Assembly: GCA_037044905.1 (NCBI GenBank)
Contig: JBAOKB010000164.1
Location: 248,001 to 312,000, forward strand
DNA: 64,000 bases
Direction of reading: 5' to 3'
From: Hortaea werneckii
Lineage: Eukaryota; Ascomycota; Dothideomycetes; Mycosphaerellales; Teratosphaeriaceae
Made by a program: the position numbers and the translations under genes. Under the pieces are notes generated by a model. It was not told where the DNA came from, searched no databases, and worked only from the letters and a program-made list of their open reading frames with translations. Of this stretch, positions 44,168 through 56,203 are shown one piece after another. How positions within the stretch are numbered: the first letter of the stretch is position 1; every line of letters begins with the position of its first letter.

Positions 44168-45191
44168 TTCTCTTTCTCCCTTTCCTTTTTTTTTTGTCTT
44201 AAATTTGTTTCTTCCTTCTTTCTCTCTTCATTCTTTCTTTTTTTGGGTGGGGGAGAAAGAAAAATGCGGGGAGGGAGAGGGAGGGGGGGAGAGAGAGAGA
44301 AAGAAGGGTCCACGTCTTATACCGACCGACCGACAGATTTTGCTCGAGTTTATAAAAGATCGGAGTATTGACTGGACGAGTGGAAAGGGAAAAATATGTT
44401 TTGATTGGTGTTGCCTCTTCCACCCCCCCCCCCCCCCCCCCCCCTCCCTTTTCCTCGCCACCCTTGCCCCTGACGCTCGTCCATCCGCTCCTATTCTCTT
44501 CCCGTCTTAAGGCAACGAGGGGAAAGGTGGATTTCTATCCCCCCCAACCCCTTCCGAGATCATGCCAGGGCCGGGCAGCGGTAGGTGGGGAGGTACCTTT
44601 CTTCTTCACCTTCTCCGCTAGAGAAGGAGACGGAGATTTTCCTGCCCGCAGGAAGAGTCAATGGAGAAAGATGGGGAGGAAGAAGGGACAAAAGAAACCC
44701 GGAAGGGACAGGGAGAGATCGGTTGGAAAAAAAAGGGCCAAAAAATTGATTTTAGGGTGGGGAGGAGGCAGAAGGCAAGGCAGAAAGAAAAAAAAAAAAA
44801 AAAAAAAAAGGCTGCTGAAATTGATCACCCACTCCTGAATCCGAAAGGGAAAGGCAGAGTGAAGGCAATGTGGGTACACCCCCTTCCTAAAATCCAAAAA
44901 TAAAAAGGGATGTCATACATTCTACAATCTTTTTTTTTTTTTTTTTTCCCTCCCCATCTCCTTTTTTCCTCTCTTTCTTCCGACGAAATCTTCACACACT
45001 AAATCTCAACCTTGCTTCGAAAACGATTTAGAAAAATAAAAGAAAATCAAGAAAAAAAATCTCCCCCTTCCTTCGCCTTCTAACACCCTTTCCGCCCAAC
45101 ATCCTTAGTCTCGATAGAGAACATAGCGCATCATGCGATCCCTCGTCTTTGACAAAGAAGAACCGCAGATAGAAGGGTGGGTTTCGGCCCC

Positions 45192-48100
45192 TTACATAAG
45201 CACCATAAATCCAACGGCGACCACGAGGCCCAAGAACGGCGTAGTACTGCCCTTGATTCCCACGGCGGTCGCGCTATTCTCGACCTTCTTGCTCGGCGTG
45301 GCGGAGGGCTTGCCTGTGTTAGAGGCTGGAGGGGGAAGAAGTGTCAGTTTCGTAACATCCTATGTTTTCGAGAATCAAAGGAAGGGGAATGGTTTTGGGG
45401 GGGAAGATGCTTACATGGTTTGCCTTCACCGACAGTACCTGAGGGCACGTAGCCTCCCGGTGTCTCCGCGGATGTCGCTGCGGAGGTAGCGGGGGTTTCC
45501 GAGTATGGGGGCTGAACGCCTTCGGAGGTGGCGGGGAGGGTCCCAGTGACGACGATAGGCTGGGAGTAAGTCGATGAGCTTTCGATGATGGCCGTCTTGG
45601 TCGTGTCCATGGCCGGCATGCTTGGCTTTTCCGATGAGTATTCCGGCTGAGCAGGCTGGGTAGGCATGGATTGAGCTGGGGAGCTCTGGCCGGGCATGCT
45701 TTCTGCTGGCATCGTCTCCTTCGGTGGGGCCGAGGATTGGGCAGGGTAAGTTTGCGCCGGGGGTTGAGATGCACCTGGAGTGCTCTGAGCTGGGTAAGTC
45801 TGCGCCGGCGGCTGAGATTCACCTGGTGTGCTCTGCGCTGGCATTGTACCCTTTGGCGATGACGGCTGAGCTGGGTAAGTCTGCGCCGGCGGCTGAGATT
45901 CACCTGGTGTGCTCTGCGCTGGCATAGTACTCTTTGGCGAAGATGGTCGGACAGGAGAGGTCTGCTGCGGAGGTTGAGGTTCGACTGGGGCACTCTGAGC
46001 CGGCTTCGTACCCTTGGGTGACGATGGCTGGGCCGGATAAGTCTGCTTCGGAGGCTGAGACTCAACGGGGACGCTTGAAGCCGGTGTGTTGCCCTTTGGC
46101 GGTTGCGACTCCATGGGAACACTCTGGACTGGCGTCGAGCCCTGCGGAGGCTGTGAAGCTTTGGGCGGTTGAGACTGGCCTGGAACGCTCTGCTCTGGAG
46201 TAGTGTACTGAGGTGGTTGAGATTGCACTGGCATGCTCTTACCAGGGGTCGTGTTCATGTGTGGCTGAGACTGGTTGGGCACACCTTGAGATGGTGTGCC
46301 TGCTGGGACTGTGACAGTCGTTTGCTTGCCAGGGCAAGTCGGGCAATGTACAGTAGAGATCAGAACACTCGTCGCTGGTGTGCCGGCCGGAGGCTGGCTC
46401 ATGTGCGGTTGACTTGCCGGTGGTTGACCCATAGGAGGCTGACTGGCTGGCGGCTGGCTCTGCGGCGGTTGACCCATGGGCGGCTGGCTCTGCGGAGGTT
46501 GACCCATTGGAGGCTGACTCTGTGGCGGCTGGCCCATCGGCGGCTGGCTCGCTGGTGGCTGGCTTGCAGGCTGAGAAGGCGTGGAAACAGGTACTGTAAC
46601 AGTCGTCTGCTTGCCTGGGCAAGTTGGGCACGAAACCGTTGAGATGACAACCTCAGTTGAAGGCTGCTGCACCGGAGTGGTGGCCGGGCTGTTGATAGGC
46701 GTAGTCGAAGGCTGGTTAACTGTCTGCACACTACTGACCGGGGGAGAGACCGGCTTCGTAGACTCCGGTGGGTAGATAGTCGTGTGAACAGTTTCCGTCG
46801 TCCGCCGGGTCGACGTTGAGGTCACCGTCTTCGTCGTCTTCGAAGATTGGCTGCTGGTGGGAACGACGACAGAGCTGGTCATTGGCGGGCTAGAGGTCTT
46901 GCTGTACGTTGTAGGCGGAACCAGCGTAGTTACCGGGCAAGTTGTTGTCGATGTGTAGACGGAAGTCACGACACTGGTCTTGGGAGACGGGCAGCTTGGT
47001 TTAGCAGGAGGACAGCTGATGACGCTGCTAATTGCGGTCTTGGTCACTACCGAAGTTGTTTCCGGTACCGAGTAGGTAGTGCTCGGCATTGAGTAGATCC
47101 ACGACGTAGAGGCTGGGAAAGTGAGAGTCTGACAGCTTGTAGTCGGGAAGTGCGTAGTAGAGTGGGATGGCTTGCAGGTCGACTTGGGGCACTTGACAGA
47201 GTGAGTGTGGACCTTCGACGTGGTGAAGTGGTGCGTTGTGGTGGTATAGCTCGGGCTGAAAGTTGTGCAGGTAGTTGCCGTGATGACAGTTGGCTTGGGC
47301 ATCACAGTCGTCGAATAGACGTGGTGGGACTTGCAAGTCCTGCTCGTCCCAGTTGCATGGCAACTTCCATTGACCTTCATCGTAGTGGGTACGAATATAG
47401 TCGTCGTCATAGTCGTATTGTGGCCCGGAGCAGTGACAGTAGTGGCGTTCGGGAATGAGGTGATCGGGCCACTGGAGGACAGCATGGTGGTTGAAAGGGC
47501 ACTGCTGCTTGGAGCAGGAGTGGTGGACATCATACTGCTCGAAGATGTCACATTCGGCATTAAGCTTGGCATGCTGCTCGAGAGAGCACTGCTGCTTGTT
47601 GATGGGACAGTGGACACACTGCTGCTGCTGGATGACATGGTACTGTTTTCCATCGAAGTCGGCATGCTGCTCGATGGTGCATTGCTGCTTGTCGGTGGAG
47701 CCGTGGGCACGCTGCTGCTGCTCGATGGTGCGGTACTATTTGCCATGGAAGAAGCTGGCATAGTGCTCGAAACAGCACTGCTGCTTGTCAGTGGAGCCTC
47801 AGACATACTGCTGCTGCTCAATGGTGCGGTGCTATTGGCCATCGAAGAAGATGGCGCAGAGCTCGAAGCAGCGCTGCTGATTGTTGGCTGCACAGTAACG
47901 ACGCTACTGCTGCTCGAAGATGCAGTGCCGTTGTTCACCCGTTGTGCAGAGCAGAAATAGGTAGTGCCGTTAACGACAGTGTTGTCTCCGATTTCGCTGC
48001 GTAGATAGCAGTTACCAACAGAGCCTGGAGGTCCGGAACGAGCATAGGTCCAGCCACGGCAGTTTCCGGCAGTATCGCAAATAGTGAAGCAGTCCGAAGG

Positions 48101-50384
48101 ACCATTCGGCGCCGGCGTGTTGTTGTACGATGCGTAATCGTTGTCTGTAAAGCTGCGGACCTGGTAGGTTTCCCCTGTGCTCGTAGTGTATGTGCCGTTG
48201 TATGGCAAGCATGGATCGAATTCAAAGGGATCATAAGAGCTTGGAGTGCTACTTGGGGCACTGCTTGTCGTGTTGACTGGCATAGAGCTTGTTGGCGCTT
48301 GTGAGCTGGACTCTGCTGTGGTTGTATTGGCAACCGGAGCACTGGAGCTTGTCATAGAGCTTGACGGACTGGATGTGAGAGGAACAGAAGAAGTCATGAC
48401 CAGACTCGTACTATTCGCTTCAGACATGCTGCTGGACGTAGTCTCGGGCATCGTTGCGCTGCTTGTCGTATTGACGACGGAAGTCATGGAAGCAGTAGGC
48501 TCAGACGCCATGCTGCTTGTGCTATTGATCACCGGAGGAATCTCAGTCGGGCCCATGGAGGTAGTCGGCATGGCCTCGCTGCTTGTGCTGTTCGAGAAAA
48601 TCGGCTGAGACGACGGGCTGGACTGGGTCGCAGGACCAGTGCTGAGACTGACCGATCCGGTAGGCACGATCGTGAAGGTTTCAGTGATCTGCTCAATGCT
48701 GGAGCTGCTTTGCATCATGGTCGAAGTCTCTGTGGTCGTCGTTTCCGGGATGAGACTAGTGTTAAGCGCAGGAGCGCTGGTTGTGTTGAGCATAGGCATG
48801 CTCGTAGTCTCTGAAGCTGTTGTATTCAGCACTGGGAGGCTAGTCGTATTAAAAGATGGAGCACTGGACGTCTCGATAGTCGGTTCGCTGGTAGTGCTCG
48901 GAGCAGGCATGCTCGTAGTCTCAGGAGCGGTGGTATTTATAGCCGGGAGACTTGTGGTATTGAGGGCTGGGACACTCGTCGTATTGAGGAATGGGGCACT
49001 AGTAGTCTCAATGACTGGCTCGCTCGTAGTGTTAAGGACAGGAGCACTGGTGGTCTCAATAACTGGCTCGCTCGTAGTATTGAAGACAGGCATGCTCGTA
49101 GTCTCTGAAGCTGTCGTATTCAGCATCGGAGCACTTGTCGTATTGAGGAACGGAGCACTAGTGGTCTCCACAACGGGCTCGCTTGAGGTGCTCGGAACAG
49201 TCACGCTCGAGGTCTCAGGGGCGGTGGTATTTGCCGGGACACTCGTCGAATTCAGGAAAGGAGCACTGGTCGTCTCGAAACTGGGCTCGCTAGTGGTATT
49301 GAAAGCTGGAACAGTAAATGTCTCGGTCAGGGTGCTATTTTCTGACACGGGCGGCGTGAATGTCGCTGTGATGGTCTCCACTGGTTCTGATGAGTTGGCG
49401 AACGGGGGCGAGCTTGTGAAGGACTCGCTCACGCTCAAGACCGTGATGGAAGTGTTGGCAAACGGCGGCACGACGCTTGGCGGGGGGCTGATCTTAGAAG
49501 CTGGTGCAGTACTGAGCGGCATCGTGGAGTCTGGACTGGATATTGCGGTCACCGTAGCAGGCATTATCTGGACGTAGCGGACATCCGAGCCGGTGTCGGT
49601 AGCAAGGACCATTGTAGTGGTCTCCTCGCCACTCTCGGTCGTTTCAACAGGGACGAAGCCTACAGGAGGTGTCCCGGAAGCAAAAGTAGTGGCAGTACCT
49701 GGTTCGCTGTCCGCATCTGGGCCCATTACATTGTTGGCTTCATCAACGGTTGTGGTGCCTAAGTAAACCGTAGAGACGACGTTTGCGCCTGCTGGAGCCT
49801 CACCAAAGACGGAGCTAGTCTTTGGCGCAGAACTGCTGGCTGCGCCGGCGCCACCGCCAGTAGAATTACTACCATCCGAATACTGCGTCGCGGCCGGCTC
49901 CATGACGATGGTGGAAATACTCACACTACCGGAAGGCCGCGTAGAAGAGCTGGTGGCCTGTCGTGTTGCATTCCCAGCAGTGTAGATCGTCGACGTGACC
50001 TCGATATCGGTAACATCTACGGTAGTAGTACCCGATCGCAGAGTATCAACAGACTGAACGGTCGTCTCGCCGCCTGCAAAGCCCTCGATTGTCCGCGTAA
50101 CTGTTGATGTAGCCTCGGAATTGGTGACCTCGTCAGTGACCGTGATTGTCGTTTCACTGGTGGACAGGGATCCTGGAGCAGAGCTTGCTGGCACATACTC
50201 GGTCTGAGTACGTGTGGTCGTTGGAACTGGCTACGCATTAGAAAGTATCGCTACCAAGTCTTCGCGGACGCGATTTCCACGTACCAAATTCTACCTCTGC
50301 CGTCTCAGTGGTGGTACTTTGCGCGTTAGCCAGAAGCGCCAACGGCACGAAACGCGCAAACTTGAAGGCTTTGCGGAAAACCAT
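45192..50384 (-). CDS. Large Ser/Thr/Pro-rich GPI-type surface protein with PAN-like domain
   Basis: A probable cell-wall or adhesin-like mucin. Minus-strand exons are 50384-50285, 50226-45415 and 45325-45192, joining in phase to 1681 aa. Residues 1-22 form a signal peptide (basic start, then V-P-L-A-L-L-A-N-A). A Thr/Ser region follows with imperfect repeats of the type E-T-T-S-A-P-x-L-N-T-T-S (about 48780-49300). A Cys-containing PAN/Apple-like module lies at about 47935-48235 (C-L-P-Y-N-G-T-Y ... C-F-T-I-C ... F-C-S-A-Q). More Ser-rich sequence follows. Next come two C-P-T-C-P-G-K-Q blocks flanking S-Q-P-P-M-G-Q-P-P repeats (about 46390-46570) and Pro-rich repeats (P-A-Q-T-Y-P-A-Q). The last exon ends in a short hydrophobic tail (F-L-G-L-V-V-A-V-G-F), as expected of a GPI signal. 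No enzymatic domain seen. Confidence 0.8.
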
Positions 50385-51364
50385 CTTGCTAATTGAGAGC
50401 GAATGAATGGGGTGGGTTCTATGCAGAAGAAGATTGCGAAGGGGGGATTATTTTTCGACGTGTGCGGCGCCGCAGCTGTATATCGGCATCATAGCTCTCA
50501 ATGCTTTCTCGTGGAACAGCTCTGGGTGGATCTGTTGAGAGGGGAAGGTGCTGTTCTAGGAGTAGCTAATGGGAAACACAAAACCTTACCATGCAGTCGG
50601 CTTGATGGTATCCTTTACGGGACTCAAATCCAATCCTGTGAGAACGTTTGAAGCTGGACAATTCCATCGGCCTGTAATGGGGGAGCTGTTGAAAGATGCT
50701 CGATCCCATGCCTCCTACCAGATGATGAAAAGGCAAGAGTAGTGAGTCTGATGTCGAATCATGGCGACTTCTTCACACAACAACAGATGTTTGTAGCAAG
50801 CGGTCGCTCCAAAGTAGTAATGGCCAATCAGAGGCGCTACATTTCACGATTCTTCTGGTGGTAAGGGTGTTGGATGCTGACAAGCTCCGGCTGTCATTGT
50901 CTCTCGCACATCACGACACTTGATGAACAGAACGTAGGATACAAGTTTCTTGTGAGGTTGGCTTCCGATAACATGTATGCGAGTCTTTTCTGGCGGTGTG
51001 TGCGCATTCTTGATTCCAGGAGTCTGCAAGCGGCAAATCATCAGGCACGTAAGAGCATGATTGGCATCAACTCGGCAAAAAGCTGCTCTCTTGCCCGTGG
51101 CAAAATCAGGGGCATATCCTTACTTGAGTCTTTGGGTCGTTGAAGAAACGACTTGCTTGAAGGTCGGAAAAGGCCGGCTGTGGAGGATGGTTGGTGCCTG
51201 AGGCAAAAACCTCTGCACAGCAACGCTGCACCCCATGTGTTTACTCTCTTGGCAAACAGTCACGCTCGAGCTTCGCTCGCAACATTCGACTGTCTCGTTA
51301 TGCGCCTTGCACCCACCTCACCGGCACATTGATCGCGCTTCAATCGCATACAAAACATACCAAA
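50385..51364. other. Divergent region mucin/NUF2
   Basis: A 980-bp gap with both upstream regions. No convincing ORF, RNA gene or repeat was seen. Confidence 0.55.
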
Positions 51365-52885
51365 ATGCCTAGCATGGACTATAATCCGCGCATGAGTATG
51401 GCCCGCGGGTCACAACAATCGTCGCAACAGAAACGCACAAAGGAAGACGAAAGCGACGCTTTCATGACATTGGTATGTTCGATGCGTCTAGCTAAGGCGA
51501 CGTAACGCGCACTCACTCACGTTGCTCGTAGCCCGACAAAGAGATTGCAGGATGTATCAGCGACATCGGCATCGCCTTCAGCCTCGAGGATCTTCGAAAA
51601 CCGAACCCGCAGCAGATCCAGCGCATCTTCGAATGGTTTGCCGAACTCCTGACGAACACGACTCGCGATGTTGTCTCACCCGCCATGCGCGCCGCTGCAG
51701 AAGACATGTACGGAGACGATGCCGACCGCGTCTTCAGCGCCGACACCAGGGAGCTCATGGGCTTTTTCATTACCATGCGAAGATTGTTGCTGGAGTGTGG
51801 CATCAAGGACTTCACGTTCAGTGATCTTTACAAGCCCACGCATCCGAGACTGGTCAAGATATTTAGCTACATTATCAACTTTATTCGCTTTCGGGAGAGT
51901 CAGACAAGCGTAATCGACGAGCACTATAACTCCTCGGAACGGACGAAGAATATGATTGAAGAGCTTTACCATGAGAACCAGGAGAAAGAAGAACGGCTTC
52001 AAGAGATGCAGCAAAACAGGAAGAATGTCGAACAGGCTATTGCAGATAAGGAACGGAGAAACCAGGAGTTGAAAACGCGACTTCTGGAGCTAAAGAAAGC
52101 CCAAGAGAGAGTCACCGAGAAGCTGGAACGGGTCAAGGGAGAGCAAGGGCGGTTCAAGAACGTACTCGAAGAGAGAACGACAAGCGTGATGAACATGCGG
52201 CAGGAAGCCAACAAATTGCGTCCGTACACGGAGCAGTCCCCTGCAGTGTTGGAGCAATCATTGCGCGACCTCTCCGGCAGTCTGAACGCCGACCGATCAG
52301 AGATTGACCGTCTTGACCGAAGATCGCGAGCCCTTCAGACGAGCTGCGACACATTCAATGTGCTCATCTCCGACATTGGTTCACTCTCGCGACTGCTGAA
52401 CGACCTCCAAGCCGAGCTTCAGAAAGAAGAGGAGGAAGGACGGGCAGCGGCGAAGAACCGTGAAGCTCTGACAGAGGCATCGAACTCCGTACGTGAAGTC
52501 GAAAGGCAAGAGCGCATATTACGGAAACAGCTCGAACAGTGGCAATCGCGCACAGACAAACTAAGAAGAGATGCGGAGACCAAAGCCAACAATGCGCGGG
52601 CGAAGATGGAGAGCCTGAGGAGCGTGCACAAGGAACTCACTGCTGAAAGACGAGAGAGGGGAGAGGAAGTCGAGAAGAGGAGAATCCGCATTGAACAGGT
52701 CGAGAAGAAAGTAAGTCAAATTAACGAGCCACCAACGATGAAGAGGTCTTTGCTAACTTGTTATCCTGCAGATGGCCGACCTCAAAGAGAACATCGAACA
52801 CGAAGTCCAAAGCGCGCGAGAAGAGTACATGAAGATGGAAAGTCACATCCGACTGTACATCACGGAGATGGAGCAGAGCATATGA
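51365..52885 (+). CDS. nuf2: Kinetochore protein Nuf2 (Ndc80 complex)
   Basis: Subunit of the Ndc80 complex, which couples kinetochores to spindle microtubules. Exons are 51365-51472, 51532-52710 and 52772-52885, with introns of 59 and 61 nt (GTATGT...CGTAG and GTAAGT...TGCAG), giving 466 aa. The N-terminal tail (M-P-S-M-D-Y-N-P-R-M-S) leads into a calponin-homology domain with P-D-K-E-I-A-G-C-I, P-N-P-Q-Q-I-Q-R-I-F-E-W-F and D-F-T-F-S-D-L-Y-K-P-T. From about residue 165 the protein is a long coiled coil (Glu/Lys/Arg/Leu heptads) to the end. I chose the ATG at 51365 because the open frame upstream lacks family similarity. A second in-frame Met lies three codons later. Confidence 0.93.
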
Positions 52886-53050
52886 GCAGGTGCTTGAAAC
52901 CCGTCCTCTTTTCCTTCTCTCTATCTGAAACATCCATCTTGTTCTTTGTCAACGATACCCTCTGCGCCCGCAATACGATCTTCCGTTACACATTAGCCTT
53001 TGTCGCACGATGCACGCTCTTATTAGGGCAAATTCCAAATATCTACTTCC

Positions 53051-53667
53051 TCAAATTCTCCAGTATTCGGATCTCTGCTCCGCTGAAATTATCGTTTCCC
53101 TTGCAAGCTCCACGTGAGCTCTTGCCGTCTCGATGGCTTCCTGTAAACGCATTCTGCGGGTGTCTGGTGGTAGATCACTGACCCAGAGGCAGTACAGACG
53201 AGCCGCCTGTGTCTGGAGGTCTATGTATCGCTGTTCAAGCTGTTCGATGTCACAGGGATCTGCGGCTTCGGATGCCCTGTGAGACGTCGGCTCGCTTTCG
53301 GATGAGATGTCGGTTTTGGCAGTATCTTGTAGCGAGGTCCTGCCGGGCAAAGAGGTGACGGGGATGGAAAGCGGATCGTCGTCCCTAGGGACGGGCTCCA
53401 AAATGTTTCTGAGGACATCTGCCTCCTGCTCGGATTTGGCCTTGTCTTCCTCCATTCTTTGGCCGACCTGTGCATCCTCTCCAATGGCGATGTACTGATC
53501 CGGAACGCTTGACTTTCTGCCCAGTTCCGGCACATCGTCTACGATCCTGCGGCCTATCCTTGATTTCTGCCAGCTCATGCGGAGACCGAAGCAGAGGGAA
53601 CTGCAAAAACAACAGAATCGGGAGAAAAGAAATACGACCGTTCAGTTTTTCCACGTTTGCTTAGCAT
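53051..53667 (-). CDS. Hypothetical protein, small, charged
   Basis: I do not recognise a family. The sure part is 53051-53578 (175 aa from an internal Met). A better model adds a 29-nt first exon (53667-53639, M-L-S-K-R-G-K-T-E) spliced by a 38-nt intron (GTCGTA...TGCAG) to 53600, giving 192 aa. That intron is short with a weak donor, so the start is uncertain. The C-terminal third looks helical (D-I-E-Q-L-E-Q-R-Y-I-D-L-Q-T-Q), possibly a short coiled coil, and the middle is acidic and Ser/Pro-rich. It is convergent with NUF2, with 165 bp between the stops. Confidence 0.6.
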
Positions 53668-54097
53668 AGAGTCATTCAGTCCGATCGCGGATTACTGTTG
53701 ATTGCCTTCGTCGCACATCATGCAAGACCATAGAGTACGACGATGTCCGAATGTAGATGCACCGCTGATTTAACTGGAGTAGACGGATCAGAGCGTATAT
53801 AACATGTCACAAGGTAGAGAGCAAAGACCGTCTCTTGCCATCACGGAGTTTGGCTTTGTTGCACGGGAGAACATAATGCAGGTTGCAATAGATCGTTACT
53901 GTCAGGTCTGTTTACAGAACCCAGGCACGTGGCGCCATGGCTGATGACATCCATAACCCAAAGCTGTTTGACTCATCAGCGTTACGTACAGATTGGCAGC
54001 GCATGGCCGTATTGCAAATTATGCGACATCCCTCAGTTTGCTGCTATAGAGGCAACGGCACTTCAAAGTCTGTAGTTGCAGGATTGTCGAATCCGAG
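53668..54097. other. Divergent region upstream of epimerase gene
   Basis: A 430-bp gap between divergent starts. No gene or clear motif seen. Confidence 0.5.
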
Positions 54098-55135
54098 ATG
54101 TCAGCCAAACAAGAACCTCATGATCTTACACCTGACGTCCTGGTAACAGGAGCGTGCGGCCACCTCGGTTACGCGTTGATGAGCTCACTCCCAGATCTTG
54201 GGTATAGACCTTTGGGCATAGACATCCTTCCGGCAGACAACGATCAGCACAAGGTCCTTACTGGATCGATATCAGACCCGGGATTCTGCGCAAGCGTTTT
54301 CCAAACCTATCCCTCTCTCAAGTATGTCTTACACACGGCGACTTTGCACAAACCTCACGTGGATTCCCATTCGAAGGCAGATTTCATCGATACCAATATC
54401 CATGGCACACTAAATCTGTTGGAGGCTGCATCCAGCAGGCCAGATCCAATCGAAGGGTTCATTTTCACTAGCACTACATCTGCTTTCGGTAAAGCACTTG
54501 CTCCCAAGCCTGGCCAACCGGCCGCATGGGTTGATGAGCAGGTCACGCCGGTCCCGAAGAATATCTACGGCGCAACCAAAGTGGCTGCTGAGGACCTATG
54601 CCAACTTGTTCAGGCGGAGACGAGGATGCCAACGATCGTCCTGCGTACTTCGCGATTCTTCCCCGAAGAAGATGATAACGATAAAGCGCGAGAAGAATAC
54701 GAAGACGACAACCTCAAAGTCCTTGAGCTGCTTTACCGACGGGTAGATATTCATGATGTAGTCTCAGCCCACGTCTGCGCTATGCGGAAAGCAAAGGACA
54801 TCGGATGGGCAAAATACATCATCAGCGCTCCGCCACCCTTCACAAACGACTCATCCCTTCTGAAGCAGTTGGACACCGATGCAGCCGAGGCGATCACACA
54901 AGTACGGCCAGCTCAGGCAAAGATTCTGCTTGATCGCGGCTGGAAATTGCCAATGCGATTAGATCGCGTGTATGACCCTAGCAAAGCTATAGCCGAGTTG
55001 GATTGGACTCCAATCTATACGTTTGAGAGAGCTGTGGCTCAGATCCAGGACGGCAGAGACTGGCGCAGTCCATTGACGGTGCAAACGGGCAGGCGAGGAT
55101 ATCATGCCACTCCTACAGGCGTGTATACAAGATAG
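54098..55135 (+). CDS. NAD-dependent epimerase/dehydratase (extended SDR)
   Basis: A 345-aa intronless gene of the extended short-chain dehydrogenase/reductase family, most like UDP-sugar epimerases. The nucleotide-binding glycine motif T-G-A-C-G-H-L-G is near residue 17, and an acidic residue after the second strand (G-I-D-I-L) favours NAD(H). A catalytic Ser/Thr stretch F-T-S-T-T-S-A-F and the Y-x-x-x-K pair (Y-G-A-T-K) follow in the usual order. The C-terminal half, which sets substrate choice, gives no clear clue, so the substrate is unknown. The ATG at 54098 gives a normal length. No neighbouring sugar-pathway gene supports a specific role, although an Anp1-type mannosyltransferase gene follows about 1.1 kb downstream. 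Confidence 0.85.
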   Translation: MSAKQEPHDLTPDVLVTGACGHLGYALMSSLPDLGYRPLGIDILPADNDQHKVLTGSISDPGFCASVFQTYPSLKYVLHTATLHKPHVDSHSKADFIDTNIHGTLNLLEAASSRPDPIEGFIFTSTTSAFGKALAPKPGQPAAWVDEQVTPVPKNIYGATKVAAEDLCQLVQAETRMPTIVLRTSRFFPEEDDNDKAREEYEDDNLKVLELLYRRVDIHDVVSAHVCAMRKAKDIGWAKYIISAPPPFTNDSSLLKQLDTDAAEAITQVRPAQAKILLDRGWKLPMRLDRVYDPSKAIAELDWTPIYTFERAVAQIQDGRDWRSPLTVQTGRRGYHATPTGVYTR

Positions 55136-56203
55136 CGGCTGATACTTTCGCTCGGACTCATATGTTGAAAGGGTGCTGGCTCATACAACCTTTGTGTGAA
55201 GACGACAAAAGTACATGACGCGCTAGAAGGGCGAGATGTCAATAGTAAGAGGGTGCTCACGTCCCTGCCAGTGTCCACCTTTGTGCATGTGCTTAATGTC
55301 TCTCAAGTCGAGCGTGAGCGCATGAGGGTGCACGGGGAGCTTAAGTTGCTTGGATGAAATGCTTAAGTAGCGCTTGTGTTGCGCGCACAATCCTCGCCTG
55401 AATCTGCTCTAAGTCTTCGCTAGACCTAATGAAAGCGTTGTTGGAGACTTGCAAAGGAGATTATGGACTATACACTGCGTTTACCACGGAGATGCCAAGA
55501 GCCGTGGGAATCGAGACTAGCTTTCGCGGGAGGAGCCGCTCTCGCCGCTGCAGATCTGCAGGTGTTGGGCTAGAGGGCGAGGCCAGATCCTACAAAATAT
55601 ATAACTTTGGTTCTGAAGAAAGCGACGGGAAGAAGAATGATGACAACGAGCATCAAGCCATACGAGTAGAATATGTAGTTGAGTGAAAATAATGCAAATT
55701 CTGTCTGCAATATCGATAGTCGTCCGCACGTTAAAGTGCAATGTCTGGTATTAATTGCGATTGCCGTTACGTTGACCCTGCAAGGTTGTTCTAGCGCGCT
55801 AGGTTACAGCTTGCTGGGGGGTAAAGGGTTACGTACTTTCAGTCCGTGTAGGGGCTGAGAGAATCTGACACGAACTCGTTTCTGGCAGTTAGGGAATCAT
55901 CACAGTGCGTCCCTTGCACTCATGTTGACAGCATCTTCGAATTGGGCCGAATTGGGAGTAAAAGGAGCCTGGTGCATTTCAAAGTGGGATATAGTAATAG
56001 CGTTACGGGGGCGGAAAGGAATCTGGAAGCTGGCTGGGAGGCAGTGACACGAGCTTCGGTCCCACCAGAACATCGCCTTTCGTTATTCGAGCCTGCGACG
56101 GATACGACTAGACGAGACGCATTGGAACTTGCAGTATACTGCAGCGACACTCGATACGACGGTCTTTGACCATATCACGACCGGCCTGGGGGCCAACTGG
56201 TGA
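55136..56203. other. Gene-free region
   Basis: About 1.07 kb between two plus-strand genes. Several short ORFs are present, none with convincing coding character or similarity. It presumably holds the epimerase 3' UTR and the promoter of the mannosyltransferase gene. Confidence 0.5.

Larger units (their letters stand above)
43482..45191. other. Gene-free region with long homopolymer tracts
   Basis: About 1.7 kb of purine/pyrimidine-skewed DNA. A run of 40 G lies at 43729-43768, and C runs lie at 44082-44097 (16), 44134-44167 (34) and 44423-44444 (22). There are also A and T runs near 44790 and 44930. The ORFs across it are low-complexity (poly-Gly, poly-Pro) artefacts. It lies between the 3' ends of two convergent genes. 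Confidence 0.75.

Noticed and set aside
43489..44510. Poly-Pro and poly-Gly ORFs of 75-150 aa
   Set aside because: They are produced by homopolymer G and C runs, with no credible protein.
45319..46122. 267-aa minus-strand Arg/Pro-rich ORF
   Set aside because: It is an out-of-frame shadow of the Pro-rich repeat region of the surface protein and crosses its last intron.
48246..49577. Two plus-strand ORFs (120 and 312 aa) antisense to the mucin
   Set aside because: Val/Leu-rich repeats here mirror the Thr/Ser/Asn codon repeats of the real gene; low-complexity shadow.
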